Shown one piece after another: positions 1-7,145 of a DNA stretch of 8,596 nt (position 1 is the first letter of the stretch; each line of letters opens with the position of its first letter). The DNA lies in NCBI GenBank assembly GCA_030426005.1, contig JAUHZM010000120.1:1-8596 (forward strand), written 5' to 3'. The stretch comes from Gammaproteobacteria bacterium (GTDB lineage Bacteria; Pseudomonadota; Gammaproteobacteria; Arenicellales; Arenicellaceae). Below the pieces are notes generated by a model. That model did no database searches and had not been told where the DNA came from. It saw only the letters and a program-made list of their open reading frames with translations. A program made the translations under genes and the position numbers.

Positions 1-1120
1 CCGGGTACTGTTTTAAAAACGCGTCGGTCAAATCACCGTAGCGCTCTTTAATCAGTGACTTATAGGTTGCTGGATTGGCCGGGGTTTCACCTGCTAAAAA
101 ACGCAGTGATCGAATTTCACCACTGTTGAAACCGATCATCACGGGTACCGCAGCTTGTTCACCTTGATCAAACGTATCGACCAACTGTTTAGGAAGCACC
201 ACACCGTCAACCGTGCCCCATGGCACATAGCCGGCCTTCAGTGCTTGCTCAGTCACCGTGATGGCATCCATCGCGCGCAAGTCAGCAAGGTTCTTCGCGC
301 CCAGTTTTTCGGTGACATAGTCACCGACCGTTTCAGCGGCTGGCATACCATAATGCGCCTCACGCAATTCCGGACTGGTAATCATGTATGAGCTTTGCAT
401 GATGACTTTATGGTAGAGCCCCTGTGCAATCGGTGCGCCCATCAAGTACATCGAACTAAGCGCCCCCGCTGATTCACCGGCAATGGTGACGTTTTCAGCA
501 TTACCACCGAACGCAGCAATGTTATTTCGTATCCACCGTAACGCTTCCATCTGATCCAGTAAGCCGTAATTCCCCGAAATACCCGCTTCTGATTCGGCGC
601 TCAATTCACGATGCGCCAAATAGCCAAGTACGCCGAGACGGTAGTTAATCGATACCACAATAACACCGCGTTTCGCTAGAGCGGTCCCATCGTACATTGC
701 TTCATCACTAGCACCAGCCCGCAGGGCACCGCCATGGATCCAAACAAAAACCGGTGCATTCTCCGCGTTTTGTGGCATCCAAATATTGAGCGAGAGACAA
801 TCTTCACTCATCGATTTTGGCGCACTGGCATACACGCTAGCGGCAACCGGTTTAGGTTGGACACACACCTTGCCAAATTCCTTGGCCGCAAACGGCGCAT
901 CGAATGCAGCAACCGGTAACGGTGGCTTCCAACGTCGCTCACCGATAGGTGGTTGAGCGTACGGAATACCTTTAAACACCGCGACCTCGGCATCGGTCGC
1001 ACCGATAATTTCACCGACCGGTGCTTTAACCGATATCGGCTTAAATGATACATCGGCTACCGCGCTACTCTGGACCAGCAACAAACCAATACTAAAAGAC
1101 ACAACTAAGCTTAGTTTCAT
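1..1120 (-). CDS. Secreted type-B carboxylesterase, partial (C-terminus beyond left edge)
   Basis: Alpha/beta-hydrolase of the carboxylesterase type B family, expected to hydrolyse carboxylic esters in the periplasm. I translated it by hand from the ATG at 1118-1120; the frame stays open to the window edge for 373 codons, against a usual 500-600. Residues 1-22 form a Sec signal peptide with an A-V-A cleavage site before Asp23. The family pattern EDCLSLNIW is at 106-114, the oxyanion segment HGGA at 129-132, and the nucleophile elbow GESAG at 215-219 with Ser217. Glu335 in GFNSGE is the likely triad acid. The triad His lies outside the window. Cys86 and Cys108 match the conserved first disulfide of the family. 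It is the last visible gene of the minus-strand operon, 4 bases after the permease stop, which suggests it acts on a ligand brought in by the upstream receptor. Substrate is not predictable. Family assignment is firm. Confidence 0.95.
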   Translation of the reverse strand, partial: MKLSLVVSFSIGLLLVQSSAVADVSFKPISVKAPVGEIIGATDAEVAVFKGIPYAQPPIGERRWKPPLPVAAFDAPFAAKEFGKVCVQPKPVAASVYASAPKSMSEDCLSLNIWMPQNAENAPVFVWIHGGALRAGASDEAMYDGTALAKRGVIVVSINYRLGVLGYLAHRELSAESEAGISGNYGLLDQMEALRWIRNNIAAFGGNAENVTIAGESAGALSSMYLMGAPIAQGLYHKVIMQSSYMITSPELREAHYGMPAAETVGDYVTEKLGAKNLADLRAMDAITVTEQALKAGYVPWGTVDGVVLPKQLVDTFDQGEQAAVPVMIGFNSGEIRSLRFLAGETPANPATYKSLIKERYGDLTDAFLKQYP

Positions 1121-1124
1121 TCCT

Positions 1125-2456
1125 TTAAACTCCCGCGTGCATTGCCGCTTCTCGCTTCAAGGCACGTGCTAATAAGACAAACAGTCCTGATGCCAATAGA
1201 TAAAACGGCGTCAGGGTATAAAAAGCGATTTGCAGTGAATTATTCGGATAATCCGGGCGCAAGTAATCACTCATAGCGCCGAGATATGTTGGCCCCAGCC
1301 CGAGGCCGATCAGATTCATTACTAACAACAGCAGCGCACCAGCCATCACGCGCTGATTGGGGCGTACCGACTCCTGCACCAAAGCCACGCTCGGTGATAA
1401 ATAAAAATAATTAAAGAACGTTGGCCCGATCAGAAAGAGCAATGCCAGTGGCCAACCCGGTGCCCAGACGAAGCCGAGAAAGAATGGTATCGCAGCGGTA
1501 AGCCCAATGGCTGGCACCAGCGCATAGGCGGTTTTACTGCGCGCGCCGAAGCGGTCAACCAACCAACCAGAGGCGTACATGCCCGCGCTCACACCGATGC
1601 CAAGCAACAAAGAGTAGTAGATTGCCAACTCACTCAAACTCATCCCCTTTTCTCGCATCAGAAACAAGGTTGTGAAGTTTAAGGTCGCGTAGGTCACGAA
1701 TTGAATTGCACCACAGGCCAACGACACCAGTAGCAAAACTGGCCGCGTGAAAAACATTTTAACGGTCGCCCAGAATCCGGTTTGCGCTTCAGTCGCGTCC
1801 ACTGGCTCCGGTAAGGGTGCATCTAAGCCCCCTTGCTTGGGCTCCTTAACAAAGACAGCCACGAACACGGCAGCAAAAATACCAATCACACCCAAGGTGA
1901 TAAAAGCACTACGCCAACTAAATGCTTCAGCCAGCGATGCCCCCAAAGCCACGCCAAGCGCCATACCTAACGGTGGCCCAAAGTTAAACAGTGCAAGTGC
2001 TGCGCCGCGCCGTCCGGGCGGAAAGTAGTCTGAAATAATGGCATAAGACGGTGGCACACCGCCGGCTTCTCCGATGCCTACGGTAATTCGCGCGACGACC
2101 AACTGCGGATAAGTTTTAGCCAGACCACAGGCCAGCGTTGCTGCGCTCCAGATACCACATGCGATGGCCAGCACTCGGACGCGGTTGGTTCGATCCGCCA
2201 ACCATGCAACTGGAATGCCAACAACACAATAAAAAATCGCAAAGTACAAGCCCGTAATTAAGCCAAGCTCACCGTCGGTGACACCCAGTTCGTCCTGGAT
2301 CGGCTTAGCCAATATCGACAGCAACTGCCGATCCAGAAAGTTCAACACATAGACAATGCACAGTGTTGCGAGTACGAACCAGGCGCGCGCGCCGGGTCTG
2401 GCTTGGGGGGACAGGGATTGACCCGGCGCGCGGCCTAAGTTTTCTGTTGTATTCAC
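1125..2456 (-). CDS. Spinster-like major facilitator superfamily transporter
   Basis: Inner-membrane secondary transporter of 443 residues, the usual length for a 12-helix MFS permease. The first helix carries LNFLDRQ (38-44), typical of the spinster-like group often found beside TonB-dependent receptors. The superfamily loop motif G-x-x-x-x-x-LADRxxR is at 80-92 (Asp88, Arg89, Arg92), followed by R-x5-GIGEAGG at 123-133 in the fourth helix region. A weaker copy of the loop motif, GWLVDRFGARSK, at 297-308 marks the second half. Residues 205-230 form a hydrophilic, Pro- and acid-rich central loop. The start is GTG at 2454-2456, three bases after the receptor stop, with AAGGGG upstream; no later Met fits before the first helix. 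The operon position suggests uptake of the product released by the esterase, or export of it. Transported compound unknown. Confidence 0.92.
   Translation of the reverse strand: MNTTENLGRAPGQSLSPQARPGARAWFVLATLCIVYVLNFLDRQLLSILAKPIQDELGVTDGELGLITGLYFAIFYCVVGIPVAWLADRTNRVRVLAIACGIWSAATLACGLAKTYPQLVVARITVGIGEAGGVPPSYAIISDYFPPGRRGAALALFNFGPPLGMALGVALGASLAEAFSWRSAFITLGVIGIFAAVFVAVFVKEPKQGGLDAPLPEPVDATEAQTGFWATVKMFFTRPVLLLVSLACGAIQFVTYATLNFTTLFLMREKGMSLSELAIYYSLLLGIGVSAGMYASGWLVDRFGARSKTAYALVPAIGLTAAIPFFLGFVWAPGWPLALLFLIGPTFFNYFYLSPSVALVQESVRPNQRVMAGALLLLVMNLIGLGLGPTYLGAMSDYLRPDYPNNSLQIAFYTLTPFYLLASGLFVLLARALKREAAMHAGV
1130..1134 (-). promoter_or_regulatory. Ribosome binding site of the carboxylesterase gene
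   Basis: GGGAG on the minus strand lies 9 bases before the esterase ATG and inside the last codons of the permease gene. A second purine run, AAAGGA at 1121-1126, directly abuts the ATG and is too close to act as the main site. The placement points to translation coupled to the permease. Confidence 0.6.
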
Positions 2457-2459
2457 GTA

Positions 2460-4757
2460 TTAGATCCCCTTACTTAGACGAATACCGATGGTACGAGGAC
2501 GCACAATGCCATATCGACTGTCGGTAAATTGCTCAGGATGTACGTAAGTGATTGAGTTATCATCAAACGCATTTTCTACGTATGCCGAAATTGTTAAGTC
2601 GCCAAATGACGCGCCAAAACTAAAGTTCACTAACTCATAGCTTTCGGTCGTGTCATAGGTTGGACTTTGCACGGTAGGGTTACCTGGAAGATTCGGAAAC
2701 TGCGACGGATACGAGCCCACATGTTGAATGCTGGCATTCACAAAGCCTTCGTGATTGGCACCAAAATCAAAGGTGTATTTCATAAACGCACTGCCCTGAA
2801 ACTTCGGCGCAGCCAGTCTTGAGCCTAATACTGCACCCGAGATTGCTGCTTCTTCACCGGTTAAGCGAGTTACTTCTGCATTATTAAATGCGCCGTTTAG
2901 GCCGAGGAACAAACCACTCATAGGTGTCATACCAACTTCAAACTCGATGCCTTTACTCTCAGCCTGACCAATGTTGGTGGCAAACTGAACCGAATCAGAA
3001 ACGCGATTCGCCTGAACCTGAATATTACTCCAGTCAATATAGTAGGCAGCCACATTGGCGTGGAGGTTTCCGTCGAGCCAATTTCCCTTTAAGCCGATCT
3101 CGTAGCTTTTCAATTCATCTGAATCGGCACCCTGAGGAACAATAATGTCATTTGCATCCACAAGGCTACCCTGCCCTGCACGCGCGTTCACCACTGGATT
3201 ACGAAAACCCGTGGCGTAAGTGGCGTACGCGGTCAAACTTAAGCTTGGGCGATACGACAAACTGGCTTTGTAAGAGAAGCCAGACTCTTCCGCTTTCTCC
3301 CCCGCACCCGGCTCCACATCAAACACGGTCAGTGGTCCGGTTAGACCAACCAAGGCCGCGGTCAGATAATTACTTTGGTAACCACCTGGCTCGGTTGTAG
3401 TTTGCACTTCAACGCTGCCGTACCGCAGTCCACCCGTTAACGACAAGGTGTCACTGAGGTTGTACGTCAACTCACCAAAACCAGCAATTTCGAGAATATC
3501 GGTGTAGTTTTTAAAACGCGCATAGTATTCGTCAGGCAGCCCGGTTAACCCGCGTTGCGCGAGGAACTCAGTTGAACTACGGTAATTAAAATCTACATGG
3601 CGACGCTTATCGAAATAGAAACCACCCAGTACCCAGTCAAACCGATCACCATCGGTTGAGACTAAGCGCAGTTCCTCAACGAAGACATCATCGTAACCAT
3701 CGGCGTCCAGCGCGAAGGGAATGGCTTGTTGAAACGTGCCAGCGAGGTCAACATAAAACTCTTGATCGAAAGTGGTAAAAGAAGATGAACTTGTTAGTAC
3801 GGCGCTATCAAACTGATAATCTGCAGTCAGATTATGATTAACTAGCTCGGCGGTAAATCGATCTGGTCGATCAGAAATACGTTTTTTATCGCCGAAACGT
3901 GGGCTGGTTAAAAATGAATCTTCCGGCTTGCTTTCTTCGTAGGCGCTCAGCAATTTGATGTCAAGGCGGTCCGTCACCTGAGCTGCTAAGATCGCACGTC
4001 CACCGCTACCAACCAGGGTATTGGCGTTTTCAACGCCAGTACCTACGTTATCGATATAACCTTCCTCATCACGGTGAAATCCCACCAATCGCAGCGCGAC
4101 TTTGTCTTCTACCAAGGGGATATTCACCATGCCGTTGTAGCGCTGACGTAGTGAACCCGAATCGGTATTCCCCATATCAACAACCAAGGAGTAATCAAAT
4201 GCATCCAGTTCTGGCTCTTTGTTCAGAATCCGGACTGCACCAGCCAGAGAACCAGAACCAAACAAGGTGCCCTGAGGTCCACGCAGGAACTCCACTCGCT
4301 CTACGTCAAACAAATTGGGGTCAATAATTGTCGAGTTACCATTGGCAGAAATCGGCACCTCATCTATATAAATTGCAACGGTGCTCTGCAATCCAGCACC
4401 ATACCCATTGGTTGAGATCCCCCGCGCCGTGAAATTATTAAAGTTGGCGGAAGCTTTGTTTAAAACGACACCTGGTGTTTCAAGTGCCAAGCCATCATAG
4501 CCAACAATCCCTTTTTCTGTCAGTTCCTTTGGATCATAAGCACTGATACTCAGCGGCACATCTTGGATGCTTTGCTCTCGCCGGGTGGCGGTAACAATGA
4601 TGGTCTCCAACGACGTACTCGGCGATGATTCGGCTAGATCCTCAGTACCCTCTTGCGCCCAACTACTCATCGCAAAAGGAGCCTGCATCATTAACGTCAT
4701 GGCAGTGCACACAGCCGTTTTACGCAGGCAGAACTGCTTGCCGGTTAATTTACCCAT
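2460..4757 (-). CDS. TonB-dependent outer-membrane receptor
   Basis: Ligand-gated outer-membrane channel powered by TonB, 765 residues, a normal length. I start it at ATG 4755-4757, not at a possible TTG 15 bases upstream, because GAGGAG sits 7 bases before this ATG and the TTG falls beside that site. Residues 1 to about 34 are a signal peptide with a basic n-region. A TonB-box-like segment ETIIVTATRR is at 51-60. The plug follows, with DVPLSIS near 66-72, FTARGIS near 109-115, VAIYIDEVP near 127-135 and the hallmark VERVEFLRGPQGTLFGSG at 152-169. The rest is a 22-strand-type barrel rich in alternating aromatic residues, ending RPRTIGIRLSKGI. It resembles the large group of receptors for non-siderophore organic ligands, but family likeness does not fix the ligand. 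The last residue is Ile, not the usual aromatic. First gene of the operon with the permease and esterase. Confidence 0.96.
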   Translation of the reverse strand: MGKLTGKQFCLRKTAVCTAMTLMMQAPFAMSSWAQEGTEDLAESSPSTSLETIIVTATRREQSIQDVPLSISAYDPKELTEKGIVGYDGLALETPGVVLNKASANFNNFTARGISTNGYGAGLQSTVAIYIDEVPISANGNSTIIDPNLFDVERVEFLRGPQGTLFGSGSLAGAVRILNKEPELDAFDYSLVVDMGNTDSGSLRQRYNGMVNIPLVEDKVALRLVGFHRDEEGYIDNVGTGVENANTLVGSGGRAILAAQVTDRLDIKLLSAYEESKPEDSFLTSPRFGDKKRISDRPDRFTAELVNHNLTADYQFDSAVLTSSSSFTTFDQEFYVDLAGTFQQAIPFALDADGYDDVFVEELRLVSTDGDRFDWVLGGFYFDKRRHVDFNYRSSTEFLAQRGLTGLPDEYYARFKNYTDILEIAGFGELTYNLSDTLSLTGGLRYGSVEVQTTTEPGGYQSNYLTAALVGLTGPLTVFDVEPGAGEKAEESGFSYKASLSYRPSLSLTAYATYATGFRNPVVNARAGQGSLVDANDIIVPQGADSDELKSYEIGLKGNWLDGNLHANVAAYYIDWSNIQVQANRVSDSVQFATNIGQAESKGIEFEVGMTPMSGLFLGLNGAFNNAEVTRLTGEEAAISGAVLGSRLAAPKFQGSAFMKYTFDFGANHEGFVNASIQHVGSYPSQFPNLPGNPTVQSPTYDTTESYELVNFSFGASFGDLTISAYVENAFDDNSITYVHPEQFTDSRYGIVRPRTIGIRLSKGI
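2465..2471 (-). promoter_or_regulatory. Ribosome binding site supporting the GTG start of the permease
   Basis: AAGGGGA on the minus strand ends 8 bases before the GTG at 2454-2456 and lies in the last sense codons of the receptor gene (Lys-Gly-Ile). It settles the non-ATG start and means that ribosomes finishing the receptor pass through the initiation site of the permease. Confidence 0.65.
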
Positions 4758-4764
4758 AGTGATT

Positions 4765-4770
4765 CTCCTC
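4765..4770 (-). promoter_or_regulatory. Strong ribosome binding site of the TonB-dependent receptor
   Basis: GAGGAG on the minus strand, 7 bases before the ATG at 4757. It decides the start: the in-frame TTG at 4770-4772 overlaps this site and so cannot use it. Confidence 0.85.
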
Positions 4771-4808
4771 AAGGTGGGTTTTTGGTTTTATAGTTTTTTA
4801 ATCCGATC

Positions 4809-4837
4809 AGTATGGGCGATAGCTCAGTCGTCGTCAA
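4809..4837 (-). promoter_or_regulatory. Candidate sigma-70 promoter for the receptor operon (proximal)
   Basis: On the minus strand TTGACG (4832-4837, five of six matches to the -35 consensus) is followed after 17 bases by CATACT (4809-4814, four of six to the -10). Transcription would begin near 4802, leaving about 45 bases of leader before the receptor ATG. Predicted by eye from consensus only. Confidence 0.45.
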
Positions 4838-4901
4838 CACTCACTAACACGTGTGTGAATAAAATATTCTTATGTTCGGAATTCAAGGAAAGCCCGGACA
4901 T

Positions 4902-4919
4902 GCCAGCATTATAGCTGGC
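4902..4919. repeat. Perfect inverted repeat enclosing a -10 box; possible operator
   Basis: Read on the minus strand the sequence is GCCAGC-TATAAT-GCTGGC: perfect 6-base arms with the -10 hexamer as the spacer. A dimeric protein bound here would cover the -10 element. A weak hairpin is the alternative, but there is no T-run for a terminator. Confidence 0.5.
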
Positions 4920-4937
4920 TTCACAGCAAATTATCCA
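4908..4937 (-). promoter_or_regulatory. Candidate distal promoter for the receptor operon with perfect -10 box
   Basis: On the minus strand a perfect TATAAT (4908-4913) is preceded at 18 bases by TGGATA (4932-4937), four of six matches to the -35. Transcription would start near 4901, giving a leader of about 145 bases. The weak -35 and the dyad around the -10 suggest a regulated promoter. It may act besides, or instead of, the proximal candidate. Confidence 0.4.
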
Positions 4938-4949
4938 TTTGGTTAATGA

Positions 4950-4979
4950 TTGACTTTTTGCTAAACTGCGTGAGATTAT
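4950..4979 (+). promoter_or_regulatory. Candidate extended -10 promoter for the DUF3604 operon
   Basis: TTGACT (4950-4955, five of six to the -35) is followed after 18 bases by GATTAT (4974-4979, four of six to the -10), preceded by TGA as in extended -10 promoters. Transcription would start near 4986, so the leader before the ATG at 5157 would be about 170 bases. Its -35 lies only 12 bases from that of the distal minus-strand candidate, a back-to-back layout suited to one shared regulator. Confidence 0.45.
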
Positions 4980-5099
4980 TCTCAACCACGTTAACATCAA
5001 TGCTTGTTGTACCCGGTCAGAACATCGTCGTTTTGCCAGCGTCGCGTAGTCCCTCGCCGGTTGAATCATGTTCGTGCCAGAAGGACGTACGACGGTAAT

Positions 5100-5119
5100 T
5101 GCCAATACCCAAATTGGCA
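5100..5119. repeat. Perfect 7+7 inverted repeat in the leader of the DUF3604 gene
   Basis: TGCCAAT (5100-5106) and ATTGGCA (5113-5119) are exact reverse complements with a 6-base loop. It ends 37 bases before the start codon. It could be a protein operator downstream of the promoter or an RNA stem in the leader. It is not a terminator, since no T-run follows. Confidence 0.5.
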
Positions 5120-5156
5120 GCCACCTAACAGGAATTTGCACCACGAGTTATTTGAT

Positions 5157-7145
5157 ATGCCCCAACTACCAAGCAATAGTTATTTACATCTTCGCCGCCG
5201 ATTCCAACACACTAAAATAAACCGAACACTTGTCTTTATGGGCCTCAGCTCGCTCCTGTTAGCAAGCTGTGGAAACGACCCTATGCCGCAGACAGCGCCC
5301 CCCAGTGAGCAGTCAGTAACGGTAACTTCGGATGCTAGCGTTCCATCGAATTCGCTGCGCAACGCCTATTTTGGCGACCTGCACCTACACACCAGCAACT
5401 CCTACGATGCCTACCTGTTCAATATCCGCACAACGCCGGAAGATGCATACAAGTTCGCCAAAGGCGGCACCATTCAACACACAGCGGGCTTCGACATCCA
5501 GCTCAAGTCCGGACCGCTCGATTTCTTAGCTGTCACGGATCATGCGGAATATCTCGGTGTGTTACGAGAAGTGCATACACCTGGTACGCCCTACTCCGAA
5601 GTGCCGTACGCAAATGACCTGTTCGCCAGCGACCGAAAAACCATCTTTGCTGCCTTCCGACGCTTCGTCGACAGCATGTTGAAATCCGAGGTATTACCGG
5701 AATTTTCCGACATGGTTGCCACACGCTCAGCCTGGGAACAAACCATTGAAGCCGCAGAACGACACAATCAGCCCGGACGTTTCACGACCTTCGTTGGCTA
5801 CGAATACACGTCACTGCCTGGTATGCGAAACCTACATCGCAATGTCATTTTCGCCGGTGATAAGGTGCCGGAACTTCCGTTCTCGGCGCTGGATTCGGCG
5901 AACCCCGAAGCGCTCTGGAATTGGCTAGACCGTCTGCGAAACGACCAGCAAATCGACGCACTTGCGATACCGCACAACTCCAACGCGTCCGACGGCACGA
6001 TGTTTGAAAGCACCATGTGGAATGGTCAATCGATTACGCCAGCGTATGCCGAGTTACGCGCCCGGAACGAACCGCTAGTCGAAATAATCCAGATCAAAGG
6101 TCAGTCTGAAACCACACCCTGGTTATCTGAAGGCGATGAATTTGCCGACTTTGAGCTGATGACCTCGTACATCGGTGATGTGCAGAAAATTACCAAATTC
6201 AAAGGCGGTTATGTGCGGGACGCACTCAAACTCGGACTCGAAATCGACAATGAAATCGGCGCCAACCCGTACCAGATGGGGTTCGTGGCCGGTAGTGATG
6301 GCCATAATTCAGCTGGCCCGTATGAAGAAAGTAATAATTTTTTTAAAGTAGGCGTACTCGACGCGCGCCCTCAACAACGCGGGTCTGTTCCAATCCCAAA
6401 ATACGCCGACTGGGATGCCGCATACGCCGACGGTTGGAAGAAGCCTCTGTCCTCCACCTGGGGTACCGGGGGCTTAACAGGCATCTGGGCCGAATCGAAC
6501 ACCCGTGAATCCCTTTTCGCCGGACTTAAACGGAAGGAAACATTTGCTACTTCAGGACCGCGAATTCGAGTCCGCATGTTTGCTGGACAAAACCTGAATA
6601 ATGCCGACTTAGGAACTGAACAAGGGATTGAACAGGCATACCGATCGGCCACACCGATGGGCGGTGAAATCAACCACACAAGCGACACAGCACCACAATT
6701 TCGCGTACTCGCGATACGTGACACGCACTCCGCCCCACTGGAGCGTATTCAAATAGTGAAAGGTTGGGTCGACGTCAACGGCAGTGCCCAGGAGCAGGTA
6801 GTGGATATCGCGTGTGCGAACAATCAACCAGTGGACCCGAAGACACAACGCTGCCCAGCGCTGACAGGCAGCGTGGATGTATCCACCTGCGCTATCAACC
6901 AGCAAATTGGTAATGCCTCACTGCAGGCAGTGTGGACCGATCCGCAATTTTCGGCCAATCAAAATGCCTTTTACTATGCTCGCGTGCTCGAAGCGCCAAC
7001 GTGCCGATGGTCAACCTGGGATGCCTTGCGCGCCGGGGTCGCACCCAACCCGAAACTGCCTGTGACCATCCAGGAACGCGCTTACACCTCACCAATTTGG
7101 ATCAATGCACACTCCACTAACAACAGCGACACCTCATCAAGATGA
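5157..7145 (+). CDS. DUF3604 lipoprotein, PHP-like putative metal-dependent hydrolase
   Basis: A 662-residue member of the DUF3604 family, whose fold and motifs resemble PHP phosphoesterase-type metal sites; the reaction is not established. I start at ATG 5157. A basic n-region with RRR leads to a hydrophobic stretch and the lipobox LASC with Cys38, so it should be a lipoprotein facing the periplasm or cell surface. An in-frame upstream TTG at 5004 adds 51 residues that look non-coding. Candidate metal ligands are in GDLHLHT (His76, His78), VTDHAE (Asp128, His129), GYEYT (Glu216), His227, PHN (His273) and GSDGHN (Asp381, His383). The C-terminal family segment with RWSTWDA and later RAYTSPIW is intact. 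Cys553, 566, 578 and 616 could form two disulfides. The ribosome site is weak (GAG about 9 bases upstream). First gene of the plus-strand operon; its stop overlaps the next start. Confidence 0.93.
   Translation: MPQLPSNSYLHLRRRFQHTKINRTLVFMGLSSLLLASCGNDPMPQTAPPSEQSVTVTSDASVPSNSLRNAYFGDLHLHTSNSYDAYLFNIRTTPEDAYKFAKGGTIQHTAGFDIQLKSGPLDFLAVTDHAEYLGVLREVHTPGTPYSEVPYANDLFASDRKTIFAAFRRFVDSMLKSEVLPEFSDMVATRSAWEQTIEAAERHNQPGRFTTFVGYEYTSLPGMRNLHRNVIFAGDKVPELPFSALDSANPEALWNWLDRLRNDQQIDALAIPHNSNASDGTMFESTMWNGQSITPAYAELRARNEPLVEIIQIKGQSETTPWLSEGDEFADFELMTSYIGDVQKITKFKGGYVRDALKLGLEIDNEIGANPYQMGFVAGSDGHNSAGPYEESNNFFKVGVLDARPQQRGSVPIPKYADWDAAYADGWKKPLSSTWGTGGLTGIWAESNTRESLFAGLKRKETFATSGPRIRVRMFAGQNLNNADLGTEQGIEQAYRSATPMGGEINHTSDTAPQFRVLAIRDTHSAPLERIQIVKGWVDVNGSAQEQVVDIACANNQPVDPKTQRCPALTGSVDVSTCAINQQIGNASLQAVWTDPQFSANQNAFYYARVLEAPTCRWSTWDALRAGVAPNPKLPVTIQERAYTSPIWINAHSTNNSDTSSR

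Larger units (their letters stand above)
4758..5156. other. Divergent intergenic control region
   Basis: This 399-base gap separates two operons that point away from each other. It contains promoter candidates for both directions, described separately, and two perfect dyads. Smaller symmetric elements are also visible: ACACGTGT at 4847-4854, GAATA-aaa-TATTC at 4857-4869, and an imperfect pair ATGTTCGG (4872-4879) with CCGGACAT (4894-4901) that has one mismatch. I see no RNA gene, no terminator and no convincing small gene. The regulator that would bind here is not encoded in the window. Confidence 0.8.

Noticed and set aside
155..1053. Short open frames on both strands across the esterase
   Set aside because: Shadows of the esterase, whose frame is continuous from 1120 to the window edge and carries all expected motifs.
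4758..4772. Five-codon extension of the receptor from TTG 4770-4772
   Set aside because: The TTG overlaps the GAGGAG site that serves the ATG at 4755-4757, and it has no site of its own.
4847..4869. ACACGTGT and GAATA-aaa-TATTC as a regulator site
   Set aside because: Short and AT-rich or low in information; no half-site extends symmetrically. Mentioned in the intergenic entry but not called as a site.
4567..4914. Plus-strand open frame of 115 codons over the start of the receptor gene
   Set aside because: Antisense to the signal peptide and plug of a clear receptor; no motif or initiation site of note.
4902..4919. Dyad read as a transcription terminator
   Set aside because: The loop is AT-rich but no T-run follows on either strand, and it lies in the middle of a divergent promoter region where a terminator has no obvious use.
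4824..5144. Open frame of 106 codons on the minus strand within the intergenic region
   Set aside because: No recognisable domain, signal or ribosome site; composition is irregular and it overlaps the predicted promoters of both operons. Treated as chance.
5004..5156. In-frame 51-codon extension of the DUF3604 gene from a TTG
   Set aside because: It would put a long basic, Pro/His/Arg-rich stretch ahead of a lipoprotein signal, which would spoil export. ATG 5157 gives a normal lipoprotein layout.
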